Assembly: GCF_000017185.1 (NCBI RefSeq) | Contig: NC_009635.1 | Location: 1,201,189-1,265,188, forward strand | Direction: 5' to 3' | DNA length: 64,000 nucleotides | Source of the DNA: Methanococcus aeolicus Nankai-3 | Lineage (GTDB): Archaea; AGJL01; Methanococci; Methanococcales; Methanococcaceae | In this document: in pieces, positions 9,016-17,761 of the stretch | How positions within the stretch are numbered: the stretch's first letter is position 1 | Layout: every line of letters begins with the position of its first letter | Made by a program: the position numbers and the translations under genes | Notes under the pieces: generated by a model | Seen by the model: the letters and a program-made list of their open reading frames with translations, nothing else | The model's database searches: none | What the model was told of the DNA's origin: nothing

Positions 9016-10044
9016 TTACTCTATTTTTATTTTAACAAATATTGCAAACATAATTGTAGATATTGGTCCTATTTTAGTTAAAACTAAATCAATAGTATTA
9101 TTGATTCCATCAAAACCCCCTCCCCCGGTCAATGCAGATTGAAGCATACCTGAAAATGGTAGTATTAATCCAGTTCCAAATACGAGGTTTCCTAAATTTC
9201 CAATTTGAAATTTAGAATTGTCTAATGTAGACATGGTTTCTCTAATAATTTCGCCATATAAATTTTGCAACAATAATTGACCTTTACCTTGATTTGAAGC
9301 AGTTATTAATTGAGCATATAATTTTTCCATCAACGAAATGCCTGTCCTATTTTTAGCTCGTTCAAGAGATTCTTTAAAATTATATCCTCCTCTCACAATA
9401 TCATATATAACATTTTTAAACTCAAAAGATACTATCCCATAATCTGAATTCGAGCCTATATTTTTTATACATTCTTGAAGTGATGCACCAGAGTTTAACA
9501 TTGAAACCATATGTAACATTGCCATCATTATTTGTAATTTCACTTCTCCTTTAAATAACATTAATTTTATTTTTGGATAAAATATGCCCCCAATTAAAAA
9601 TAATAAAAATACAACAATACTTTGAGTTATGGCATATATTACATCCCCATCGACTAACTGAATCATCAAAAATAATACGCCAAAACCAAAGGATTTAATA
9701 AGGGTTTTTAAAAAATAGCCATTTAAATCACTAACGCCAATATATTGATAATCTCGTTTAGATGGTAAAAATGAAGTTTTATTAACTGTTTCTACTAAGG
9801 ATTCAGAGGATTTTGATAGAAAACTATCAGAGGGGATTATTTCTTCAATATTTTTTACAATTTTTCCATCCTCGTATGATTCGTAAAATTCCAATTCACC
9901 TTCTTCGAATAGTTTTTTTAATACCCTAATCCCTTTAATTGGTGTTGATGTGGCAGATATGCTTTTTCTTTTTTTAAACCCTAATTTATATAATAAATTA
10001 TTGACAAATATTTTAAGTGTGCTATCTTTTTTAGCTTGTGCCAT
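9016..10044 (-). CDS. Type IV pilus platform protein (GspF/TadC family), first copy
   Basis: 342-residue platform protein. A hydrophilic N-terminus of about 110 residues precedes hydrophobic spans and the conserved cytoplasmic segment (LQIMMAMLHMVSMLNSGASLQECI, then GGYNFKESLERAKNRTGISLMEKLYAQLI). Start 10044 follows GGTGGTTAAT; the frame to 10056 starts with TTG that is itself part of the ribosome site. It lies 12 bases after the ATPase gene stop and 51 bases before the second platform gene, so the three form one operon. It probably corresponds to EpdJ or EpdK of M. maripaludis; I cannot say which. Confidence 0.8.
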   Translation of the reverse strand: MAQAKKDSTLKIFVNNLLYKLGFKKRKSISATSTPIKGIRVLKKLFEEGELEFYESYEDGKIVKNIEEIIPSDSFLSKSSESLVETVNKTSFLPSKRDYQYIGVSDLNGYFLKTLIKSFGFGVLFLMIQLVDGDVIYAITQSIVVFLLFLIGGIFYPKIKLMLFKGEVKLQIMMAMLHMVSMLNSGASLQECIKNIGSNSDYGIVSFEFKNVIYDIVRGGYNFKESLERAKNRTGISLMEKLYAQLITASNQGKGQLLLQNLYGEIIRETMSTLDNSKFQIGNLGNLVFGTGLILPFSGMLQSALTGGGGFDGINNTIDLVLTKIGPISTIMFAIFVKIKIE

Positions 10045-10056
10045 ATTAACCACCAA

Positions 10057-11691
10057 CTATCCAATCTTGCTCATAACTTTTTCCGGATTTTCTTGATAAC
10101 TCAATATAATTTTTCCAACATTTTTTATGCCGTTAATATTATTATTAATCATATATTTCAATACTTCTTCCCTATCTATCCTATCTTTTATTAATTCGGT
10201 TCTGTCAATACCTGCAATTCTACAAACTTCTTCTTCCCACATACATATACCAGTTTTAACAATCTCGTCATTCATACCGTCATATTTAAACAATTCAGTT
10301 TTGGTTATGTTCTCTCCTTCTCCCCCTATTTCCATTATACTTAATATCCTTCTAATGGTTTTTCTATTTCTTTTAATTCTTTGCTGGTTTATAATAAAAT
10401 CCAATGCTCCAACCATAATTTTGGGAACTGACATCGGAGGATTAATTAATCTAGAAATGGCCTCATCGGCACTGTTTGCGTGAAGTGTTCCAGAACAACC
10501 GTCATGCCCTGTATTCATTGCAGTTAATAATGATTGGGCCTCTGGGCCCCTAACTTCTCCTACAAATATTCTATCGGGCCTCATTCTTAAAGTGTTTTTA
10601 ATTAAATCATTCATTGTAACTTCATATCCTTCAATACCTGGTCTTGCAGGTCGGGTTATCATTTTAACAACATGTTTATGTGGAATTTGTAACTCGGGCG
10701 TATCTTCAACAGTTATAATTCTATCGGTATACATTGAAAATAGTGAAACGACATTAAGGGTAGTAGTTTTACCTGAACCAGTACCTCCTGCAATCAGCGT
10801 ATTTGCGGGCTTTGAACCAAAATAACCTTCAACAGCTTGCCATAAAAATGCAGCAAGCTCTATATTAAATGTCCCAAACTTTATTAAATCTACAATAGTT
10901 AACGGGTCTTCTGAGAATTTACGTATTGTCAGGGTAACTCCATTTAATGTTACATCTGGTGTTGTAGCATTTACCCTACTACCATCCGGTAAAAAAGCAT
11001 CTAACATTGGAGTTCTTGAATCAATGGTTCTATTTGCCAGCATAGCAATGCCTTCAACAACCCTCATTAATTCATTATTATCTAATTTCATATGGGTTTC
11101 ACACATATCATATTTTCTATGTGCAACAAATGTAGGGGCACTATTTCCATTTACCATTAATTCCTCTAAATTACTATCATGCAATGGTATTTCTATCAAT
11201 CCAAGTTTTCCCAATGATAAATAATAATATTTGGATAGTGATTCAATTTCCTCTTTTTTCAATATTATATTATATCTTTCACAAAATTCGCTTAAATATT
11301 CCCTTAGATTTTTTATATCTTCGAAAATTTTACTACTAAGTTCGTTTTTTAGATTATCTAATATTTCTATTGAGAATTTATCCCATATTTTATCTAATGA
11401 GTCCATTTCGGGCACGGCATAATATATGACGCCATTAATTTTTTCAAGAACTATATCAAATGGAGCTCCATCAACAGTTACTTCATAACTATCAATAATT
11501 TCCTTTTCCCCATAAGATTCATCGCCCATATATTTTGCAGTTGAATCTGTTTTGCCTATTGAATTTTGAGCTGTATTTTTTTGCAGGGAAGTTATTTTAT
11601 TTTTAGTATCTTTGGGAGCTCCTACTTTACTTACTTTACTTTTATTTAATGTTCTGGATGTTGGTTTTTTTGATTTATCAAATAGTCCCAT
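10057..11691 (-). CDS. epdL: Pilus assembly ATPase (GspE/VirB11 family)
   Basis: Cytoplasmic secretion ATPase that powers type IV pilus assembly. The 544 residues include the N-terminal domain with LMVNGNSAPTFVAHRKYDM and DSRTPMLDAFLPDGSRVNAT, Walker A GGTGSGKTT at about residue 299, the Asp box ITVEDTPELQIPHKH, Walker B RPDRIFVGEVRGPEA, and the His box GHDGCSGTLHANSADEAISRL. A charged, low-complexity tail of about 60 residues leads the N-terminus. The ribosome site is AGTGATAAT. tfb lies just upstream on the same strand, as in M. maripaludis and M. jannaschii by memory. The symbol is by analogy to the M. maripaludis pilus ATPase. Confidence 0.85.
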   Translation of the reverse strand: MGLFDKSKKPTSRTLNKSKVSKVGAPKDTKNKITSLQKNTAQNSIGKTDSTAKYMGDESYGEKEIIDSYEVTVDGAPFDIVLEKINGVIYYAVPEMDSLDKIWDKFSIEILDNLKNELSSKIFEDIKNLREYLSEFCERYNIILKKEEIESLSKYYYLSLGKLGLIEIPLHDSNLEELMVNGNSAPTFVAHRKYDMCETHMKLDNNELMRVVEGIAMLANRTIDSRTPMLDAFLPDGSRVNATTPDVTLNGVTLTIRKFSEDPLTIVDLIKFGTFNIELAAFLWQAVEGYFGSKPANTLIAGGTGSGKTTTLNVVSLFSMYTDRIITVEDTPELQIPHKHVVKMITRPARPGIEGYEVTMNDLIKNTLRMRPDRIFVGEVRGPEAQSLLTAMNTGHDGCSGTLHANSADEAISRLINPPMSVPKIMVGALDFIINQQRIKRNRKTIRRILSIMEIGGEGENITKTELFKYDGMNDEIVKTGICMWEEEVCRIAGIDRTELIKDRIDREEVLKYMINNNINGIKNVGKIILSYQENPEKVMSKIG

Positions 11692-11727
11692 ATTATCACT
11701 ACCATATGAATTATTGTATATATGGGT

Positions 11728-12732
11728 TTATAATGTTACATCAATATCTAAATGTTCGGTTAATTCTTTATATCTGTTCCTTATGGTGACTTCGGTAACC
11801 CCTGCAACATCTGCGACTTCTCTTTGGGTCTTTCTTGTTCCATGTAAAACACTTGCAATATATATGGCAGCAGCTGCAACCCCTGTTGGTCCCCTCCCAC
11901 TGGTTAATCCTTTATCGCCTGCTTTTTGAAGTATGGATATGGCTTTTGATTCAACTTCCCCTGGTAATTTTAGTTCGGATGCAAATCTTGGCACATAATC
12001 AATTGGGCTTGTTGGGGCCAACCTTATTTTTAATTCTCGGGATATAAATCTGTATGTCCTACCTATTTCTTTCCTATCTACTCTGGACATTTCTGCAATT
12101 TCGTCCAGCGTTCTTGGGACTTTACATCTTCTACATGCTGCATATAATGCAGCCGCAGCTACTCCTTCAATACTCCTTCCCCTAATTAGTCCTTTTTCCA
12201 CAGCTCCCCGGTATAAAACCGCAGCATTTTCCCTAACATTTCTAGGTAATCCTAATTTTGAAGCAATTCTATCTAATTCCGACAATGCAAATGCTAAATT
12301 TCGTTCCGACGCATCTGATACCCTAATTCTTCTTTGCCATTTCCTTAATCTATATAATTGTGCCCTTTTATCGGCCGAAATGTCCTTCCCGTAGCTATCT
12401 TTATTTCTCCAATCTATCACTGTGGATAATCCTTTATCATGGATTGTGTATGTCATTGGAGCTCCTACCCTACTTCTCTTAACCCTTTGTTCGTGGTCAA
12501 ATGCTCTCCATTCTGGACCAACATCAAATAAATTGTCCTGTAAAACACATCCACAATCTTCGCATACGATTTCTGCCTTTTCATAATCTTTAATTATGTT
12601 TTTACTATCGCACATAGGGCATACTAGCTCTTCGTCTTTTTCGACAATGACACTTTTAGATGCATGCAATTCACTTAATAATTGTTTTCTTTCTTCAATA
12701 TTTTTCTTTTTTGATATTAGTTTAATATCCAT
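11728..12732 (-). CDS. tfb: Transcription initiation factor B (TFB)
   Basis: Archaeal TFIIB homologue that binds TBP-DNA and recruits RNA polymerase. In 334 residues: zinc ribbon CPMC at about 38-41 and CEDC at about 57-60, the conserved linker ([37 protein letters not shown], shown in parts as GPEWRAFD and KGLSTVI), and two cyclin-like repeats ([19 protein letters not shown] and [20 protein letters not shown]), each closing with a helix-turn-helix ([39 protein letters not shown]). The M. jannaschii orthologue carries an intein; this one is uninterrupted. It is followed by the pilus operon on the same strand. Confidence 0.96.
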   Translation of the reverse strand: MDIKLISKKKNIEERKQLLSELHASKSVIVEKDEELVCPMCDSKNIIKDYEKAEIVCEDCGCVLQDNLFDVGPEWRAFDHEQRVKRSRVGAPMTYTIHDKGLSTVIDWRNKDSYGKDISADKRAQLYRLRKWQRRIRVSDASERNLAFALSELDRIASKLGLPRNVRENAAVLYRGAVEKGLIRGRSIEGVAAAALYAACRRCKVPRTLDEIAEMSRVDRKEIGRTYRFISRELKIRLAPTSPIDYVPRFASELKLPGEVESKAISILQKAGDKGLTSGRGPTGVAAAAIYIASVLHGTRKTQREVADVAGVTEVTIRNRYKELTEHLDIDVTL

Positions 12733-12795
12733 AATAACACCAAGAAGCCAAATATATGGGGCATAGTGAATAAATTATAACATTGAATTTACCCA

Positions 12796-12872
12796 ATAAT
12801 TTCCAAGGGAAATTATCGGATAGAAGCGAAGCTTCTATACCCAAATCAGAGATTTGTGAATTCCCGAGGAAT
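12796..12872. repeat. Four tandem short palindromes with 3-base loops
   Basis: Four different perfect hairpins stand nearly end to end between tfb and gar1: ATAATTTCC-AAG-GGAAATTAT (12796-12816), ATAGAAGC-GAA-GCTTCTAT (12820-12838), CAAATC-AGA-GATTTG (12842-12856) and ATTCC-CGA-GGAAT (12860-12872). The arms are unrelated in sequence; only the three-base loop is constant. The same design recurs throughout the window. Confidence 0.8.
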
Positions 12873-12890
12873 ATGGTAAAATTAACTATA

Positions 12891-13190
12891 TTATTTTTTC
12901 CCAAATCTTTTTCCACTATCTCTTTTATTTCTTCTTTTTTTATCTTCATTTGAAATATATGCCTCCTGCGATTTAAGGGCACTTTCTGCTGTTGAATCGT
13001 TTAGCGGGATTATTTTTACATAGGGCTTATTCGCAGGTCCAAAAATATCGTAAATTTTACCTATTTTTTTTTTACCATCTTTAAAAAAAACGAATGAATT
13101 TATTTGTGGTTGGACAGATGTTATCCCGATAAGTTTTCCTTTTGGAGTTCTATGTAATAATTTTACTTTTTTTAAAATAATTACACCCAT
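12891..13190 (-). CDS. gar1: H/ACA RNP protein Gar1
   Basis: Small beta-barrel protein of the H/ACA guide RNP, which makes pseudouridine in rRNA with Cbf5, Nop10 and L7Ae. The family core is visible: LLHRTPKGKLIGITSVQPQ, KDGKKKIGKIYDIFGPANKPYVKIIP (about residues 35-60), then a basic tail KKRRNKRDSGKRFGKK typical of Gar1. The only in-frame ATG is 13190, but the expected GGGTGTAATT site lies inside this reading frame and points to an ATT codon at 13178, so initiation may be unusual. It lies upstream of tfb on the same strand, with a block of palindromes between. Confidence 0.85.
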   Translation of the reverse strand: MGVIILKKVKLLHRTPKGKLIGITSVQPQINSFVFFKDGKKKIGKIYDIFGPANKPYVKIIPLNDSTAESALKSQEAYISNEDKKRRNKRDSGKRFGKK

Positions 13191-13754
13191 GATAATATAT
13201 TTAATTATATATATAGAATAATTAATTTATTGATATGTAACATTGAAATTTATTGTTAATAAATATTCAATAGATATTCATAGTATATAAATGTTTCGAA
13301 AAACATATATAGGTATTTTTCTTTTTTCAAAAATATGGTTTAGATTGTAGTATATGGGAGCTCCCTGCAATAATAAACTATTGTAAATAAAATACTGTAA
13401 ATATATATTATTAAATATGAGTTAATTTAACTTATTTTTTCTGACCTTTTGAACAATATATATTAATATATGGGGAACAGTTATTGAAGATTAACAGATA
13501 GTCAATCTTTGGTCTTTTTCAATAAACCGTCTCAAAATCGCAAAGCGATTTTTACGATCGTATAAATTTTTCAGAGAAAAATTTAGAGATCATATTAAAG
13601 CTAAAATCTTTATCATGTCGCCAACAAATGAAGAAATTTATAATAAGTTAGGACAGATAAAGGACATTTATTGAAGATTAACTATATATGATAACCATAT
13701 ATACATATTATGCCATAATAGAAATTTTTAAAATTAATATTTATAGGGGATACA
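13191..13754. other. 564-base gap made largely of mini-element sequence
   Basis: No gene is seen. The left half is AT-rich upstream sequence of gar1 with one GGAGCTCC (about 13356). From 13472 to 13682 it holds a solo element end (GGAACAGTTATTGAAGATTAAC) abutting a complete TATA-flanked element. The promoter of the radical SAM gene must lie in the last 70 bases or inside the element. Confidence 0.5.
13501..13682 (+). repeat. Family-1 mini-element (GTYAATCTTC termini), 182 bases
   Basis: It starts GTCAATCTTTGGTC and ends ATTGAAGATTAAC; the ends are imperfect inverted repeats. GATA precedes and TATA follows. Inside are two three-base-loop palindromes: AAAATCGC-AAA-GCGATTTT (13534-13552) and TAAATTTTTC-AGA-GAAAAATTTA (13563-13585). 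There is no open reading frame, so it would need a transposase in trans if it is mobile. A second right end (13472-13495) lies five bases to the left. Confidence 0.7.
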
Positions 13755-14810
13755 ATGGATGCCATAGAGGTATTTGAAAATTCAATAAAAGCATATAAAT
13801 TAACCACAAAAAATTTTGGAAACAATATTGATTTAAAGAGAGCTCTGTTTTTAGGGTGGTATTGTAATTTAACAGACCCATGCAAATTTTGTTTTATGTC
13901 CTCTCAAAAATCAAAAATAAAGAATCCATCAATTGCAAGAAGAAGACCTGAGTCAATGTTGGCAGAAGCCATAATTATGAAAAGAATTGGCTGGAAATTA
14001 GAATTTATTTCTGGGGGTTATGATTATAATACAAATGAATTAAATGATATAATTGAAATGATAGCCCATATTCAAAAATCAAAGCAGTATATTAATGTAG
14101 GTATTGTAGATTTTGAAAATTTAAATTTGGATACAATTGAAGGCGTAGTTGGGGCAATTGAAACCGTTAATCCTAACCTGCATAATGAATTATGTCCTCA
14201 AAAACCAATTGAACCCACAAAAGAAATGCTTTTAAAGGCAAAAGATTATAATTTAAAAACAGGAATAACCATAATATTGGGGCTCGGGGAAAAGGAGGAA
14301 GACATTGAAGAACTATTAAATTTAATTGAAGAACTAAATTTAGATAGGATTACATTTTATTCCCTTAATCCACAAAAAAACACAATATTTGAGGGAGCTC
14401 CCTCAATTACCACCATTGAATATATGAACTGGGTATCCTCTGTTCGTTTGAACTTTCCAAAACTTGAAATAATTACTGGAACTTGGGTGGATAAATTAAC
14501 AAACATTGGACCATTGGTTATGAGTGGGGCAAATACTATTACAAAGTTTCCATTATTTAGTATGTATGGAAAAAAAGAAGGTATCACCGTCGAAAATGAG
14601 ATAAAATCAACTGGAAGAGAATTAATTAGTTCCTTTTCTGATATTGAAGCACTACAAGGAAAAAAGAAACTAAATACGCCACAATATATTGATGAAAATA
14701 TTAATATAAGTGATAAAAACCTTGAAATATTGTCTGCTCTTGAAAACGATATAAATAAAAAAGTGGACATGTATGTGTCAAAAACATTAAAAAGAATTAA
14801 TAAAAATTAA
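13755..14810 (+). CDS. Radical SAM protein, HmdB/HcgA-like
   Basis: 351-residue radical SAM enzyme. The cluster motif is CNLTDPCKFC, that is C-x5-C-x2-C at about residues 37-46, instead of the usual CxxxCxxC. This spacing is the hallmark of HmdB (HcgA), which acts in synthesis of the iron-guanylylpyridinol cofactor of [Fe]-hydrogenase. Further conserved features are EFISGGYDY and a C-terminal half with GITIILGLGEKEEDI. The start ATG follows AGGGGATACA. In M. jannaschii the homologue lies near tfb, as here. No hmd gene is in the window, so it could be a paralogue with another role. Confidence 0.72.
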   Translation: MDAIEVFENSIKAYKLTTKNFGNNIDLKRALFLGWYCNLTDPCKFCFMSSQKSKIKNPSIARRRPESMLAEAIIMKRIGWKLEFISGGYDYNTNELNDIIEMIAHIQKSKQYINVGIVDFENLNLDTIEGVVGAIETVNPNLHNELCPQKPIEPTKEMLLKAKDYNLKTGITIILGLGEKEEDIEELLNLIEELNLDRITFYSLNPQKNTIFEGAPSITTIEYMNWVSSVRLNFPKLEIITGTWVDKLTNIGPLVMSGANTITKFPLFSMYGKKEGITVENEIKSTGRELISSFSDIEALQGKKKLNTPQYIDENINISDKNLEILSALENDINKKVDMYVSKTLKRINKN

Positions 14811-14945
14811 TAAATTAAGTAAATTATATGGTTTAATTATAATAGTAATAAAAAATAGATAATAAACAAAATAGTTATTATATATTATCCCATTGTATAT
14901 TATATATAGATATAAAATATAGAAGCTATTGTAGCTGTTGATATT

Positions 14946-15437
14946 ATGAAACACAGACATTTAAAAGATGAAGAATTAAAAATAATTAAAACTCAATTAA
15001 ATAATTATATTGATGTATCTCTTTTTGATTTCGATAAGTTGTATATAATGGAAGATGAAAAAATCGAAGTAATATATGCCACAAAAGAAGTAATAGAGAA
15101 TGCCCATAAATTTACAAATATTCATTTTATTGGAATATCCTTTGGCTCATTTGAATTAAAACAAACCGGAAAATATAAATTTACAATGTCATTAGAGGGC
15201 ATGTCTATTATTGCCGACAATATCTCTAAAAATTATATTGTAGTCAATGATAAAAGTGAAACCTTATTTTTATATGGTCGAGATATATTTAAATCCTCAA
15301 TTATTGAGATGAATGGGGCCGGAAGAGTTGCCGTATTGAATGAACAAAGGGAGCTCCTTGGAATGGGAAATTATGCCGGCGGAGATATTGTTAAAACTGT
15401 GGTTGATAAAGGATGGTATTTGAGAAAAGGGGGCTAA
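14946..15437 (+). CDS. PUA-domain RNA-binding protein
   Basis: 163 residues. The C-terminal 80 read as a PUA domain (NYIVVNDKSETLFLYGRDIFKSSIIEMNG, then GRVAVLNEQRELLGMGNYAG), the fold used by tRNA and rRNA modification factors. The N-terminal 80 residues resemble the pre-PUA domain of NIP7-type and TIGR00451 proteins. The ribosome site is weak (GTTGATATT). It stands alone between the radical SAM gene and a mini-element. The RNA target is unknown. Confidence 0.65.
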   Translation: MKHRHLKDEELKIIKTQLNNYIDVSLFDFDKLYIMEDEKIEVIYATKEVIENAHKFTNIHFIGISFGSFELKQTGKYKFTMSLEGMSIIADNISKNYIVVNDKSETLFLYGRDIFKSSIIEMNGAGRVAVLNEQRELLGMGNYAGGDIVKTVVDKGWYLRKGG

Positions 15438-15472
15438 ATAAATAATAAAAATAAAATAAATAATTATATATA

Positions 15473-15595
15473 GTCAATCTTCGGACAATTTCACTAAACC
15501 CATATATTAAAATGCAAAATCACCATAAAATTAGCAAAAATAAAACAATATTATAATGCGTTGGGACGGATTAGGGACAGTTTTTGAAGATTAAC
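15473..15595 (+). repeat. Family-1 mini-element, 123 bases, perfect TATA flanks
   Basis: It runs from GTCAATCTTCGGACAATTTC to GGGACAGTTTTTGAAGATTAAC and is flanked by TATA on both sides, consistent with a 4-base target duplication or TATA-specific insertion. It is one of the best copies and has no internal palindrome module. Confidence 0.75.
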
Positions 15596-15632
15596 TATAC
15601 TCATATAATATAGCAAGTTGCAAGGTTATAAA

Positions 15633-16478
15633 ATGAATCTACCCAAATCAAAGATTTGTAAATTTTCTGACGAAAATAAAATAAACTCAAAAGAATTAAT
15701 TGATAAAATATTAATAGATATATACAATAATTTAGATGAATATTCAAAGGATTTAATAAGGGCATATAATTTTGATGTGGAATTTAAGAATCTATACCTT
15801 GTAGATTGCGAAACAGGTAAAAAGAAAATATTAAAAGATTTAATAGATTGTGAATATATTGAATCATTTGAAGCACTTCCAAGAAAATATAAAATAAAAA
15901 AAGTGGATATGAAACAATATAATGAATATATTTTAACAATCCATTTGAACTCACGAAAATCAGACCATTATTCATTTGAAAAATATAATTATGAAGTCAT
16001 ACCCCCAGCCGTTATATTAACTAATGAACATAGGGACAGAATACAACAATGGAGCTCCCTGACTGATGAAGAATTAGATGGAGTATTATTTGAATTTGAT
16101 AAATTACTCGGAAATATATTAACGGAACTTACTGGCGATAAAAATAAAGACGATATTGTAATATTTATGGATGTATTTATGGAATTGGAAAAAATTGTCA
16201 ATGTTGTTGATGATTCTAATGATATATTGATGATATGGATACATCCACTATTTGTTTATTCTGATAGGGACATACTTAAAGGATTAATTGCATATGAATT
16301 ATCGAAATACGACAAAAAATGGCTTGAAAAACATTATAAATATATTTTAAAATATTGCAAAGAATACAATCTATTAACAGGTAAAAATTTAGAAATTTTA
16401 AAGAGAATTAGGGAAATAGCCATAAAAAGAAAGGATAACAACACAATAAACATAATCAATGAGTTAGAATTTATCTAA
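15633..16478 (+). CDS. Unrecognised protein, lineage-specific
   Basis: 281 residues when started at ATG 15633 (AAGGTTATAAA upstream); the frame opens with TTG at 15618. I do not recognise a family. It is acidic and helix-rich, with IFMDVFMELEKIVNVVDD and LKGLIAYELSKYDKKWLEKHYKY, which hint at an alpha-helical or degenerate peptidase-like fold, but there is no clear catalytic motif. Codons about 4-10 lie within a short palindrome, CAAATC-AAA-GATTTG (15644-15658), that belongs to the dispersed family of the window, so the N-terminus (LPKSKICKF) may be repeat-derived. A family-1 element lies immediately upstream. Confidence 0.6.
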   Translation: MNLPKSKICKFSDENKINSKELIDKILIDIYNNLDEYSKDLIRAYNFDVEFKNLYLVDCETGKKKILKDLIDCEYIESFEALPRKYKIKKVDMKQYNEYILTIHLNSRKSDHYSFEKYNYEVIPPAVILTNEHRDRIQQWSSLTDEELDGVLFEFDKLLGNILTELTGDKNKDDIVIFMDVFMELEKIVNVVDDSNDILMIWIHPLFVYSDRDILKGLIAYELSKYDKKWLEKHYKYILKYCKEYNLLTGKNLEILKRIREIAIKRKDNNTINIINELEFI

Positions 16479-16561
16479 TTAATTAATTTTTTTTATTTAT
16501 TATTAATCTTATATTGGTATTTATTATTTATTAATTATTTTAACATTTCAGGTAATATATT

Positions 16562-17761
16562 ATGAAATTAAGGCAAACTAATGGCGATTTCATTGTAAAT
16601 GAGATATTGGACAATGAATTTATAAAAGAAAATCCATCGGGCAATTATAGTTTATATATTTTAAAAAAATCAAATATTGAAAATTTAAAGGCATTAAATT
16701 ATATCTCTAAAAATTGCAATATTCCGATAAATGATATAGGATACTGCGGTTTAAAAGATAAATATGCTATAACAACACAATATATTTCAATACCTACAAA
16801 ATACGATAAAATTGAATTAAATGAGAAAAATTTAACATTAAAATATTTAAAAACAATAAATAGTCCCTTAAAAATTGGTAGTTTAATGGGAAATTCTTTT
16901 AAAATTACAGTTAGGGCAATTGATAAAAACGATTTTTCAAATATTTCTAAAAATTTACAGAATTTGGAGCAAGGAGCTCCTAACTATTTTGATGACCAAA
17001 GATTTGGAAGTGTATTTCATAATCAATTTATAGCAAAATATTATTTAAAAGGAGAATATGAAAAAGCATTAAAAATAATACTTACAGAATATACAAGAAG
17101 TGAAAATAAACGAATAAAGGACTTAAAAAGAAACATAAAAAAGAACTGGAATAAATGGGACAATATAATAGAATATATTAAAAATAATAAAATAAACAGT
17201 AAAATGTTTGTCAACATTATAAAATATTTAAATAATCCAGAACGAAATAACAACTATAAAGAAGCTTTTAAATATGTTGATAATCGATTAAAAAAGCTTT
17301 TTGTATTATCCTATCAAAGTTATTTATGGAATGAATGTATAAAGGAGCTCCTAAAAACTAAACTACCAAAGGAACAAAGAAAATATGTAGATTATAGCTG
17401 TGGAACATTCTTATATTATTCAAAAATAGATAATGAATTATTTAATACCTTAAAAAAAGATAAATTCCCAACCATCGCCCCCGATATAGATTATAATAAT
17501 CATAAAGACGAATACTATAACATAATATTAAAAATATTAAGAAAAGAACGAGCCTCTTTAAAAGATTTTAATAATTTAATGGAATTAAATAAACTGTCTT
17601 ATGTGGAACGGGATATATTAAATATTCCAAAAAATATTAAATATGGGGATTTTGAGCCCGATGAGTTTAACAAAGGAAAATATAAAATAACAATAGAATT
17701 TGAATTAAATAAAGGTAGTTATGCCACCATAATCATAAAAAGAATATTTAATATTCAATAA
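16562..17761 (+). CDS. truD: tRNA pseudouridine synthase TruD
   Basis: Makes pseudouridine 13 in tRNA. The 399 residues show GYCGLKDKYAITTQ with the catalytic aspartate at about residue 66, the N-terminal DFIVNEI motif, NYFDDQRFGS (about 140-149) and the later FVLSYQSYLWNE motif (about 250). The archaeal/Pus7-like insertion domain is present and lysine-rich. The start ATG follows AGGTAATATATT. It ends seven bases inside the convergent membrane-protein gene, so the two stop regions overlap. Two GGAGCTCC palindromes lie within the gene. Confidence 0.92.
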   Translation: MKLRQTNGDFIVNEILDNEFIKENPSGNYSLYILKKSNIENLKALNYISKNCNIPINDIGYCGLKDKYAITTQYISIPTKYDKIELNEKNLTLKYLKTINSPLKIGSLMGNSFKITVRAIDKNDFSNISKNLQNLEQGAPNYFDDQRFGSVFHNQFIAKYYLKGEYEKALKIILTEYTRSENKRIKDLKRNIKKNWNKWDNIIEYIKNNKINSKMFVNIIKYLNNPERNNNYKEAFKYVDNRLKKLFVLSYQSYLWNECIKELLKTKLPKEQRKYVDYSCGTFLYYSKIDNELFNTLKKDKFPTIAPDIDYNNHKDEYYNIILKILRKERASLKDFNNLMELNKLSYVERDILNIPKNIKYGDFEPDEFNKGKYKITIEFELNKGSYATIIIKRIFNIQ

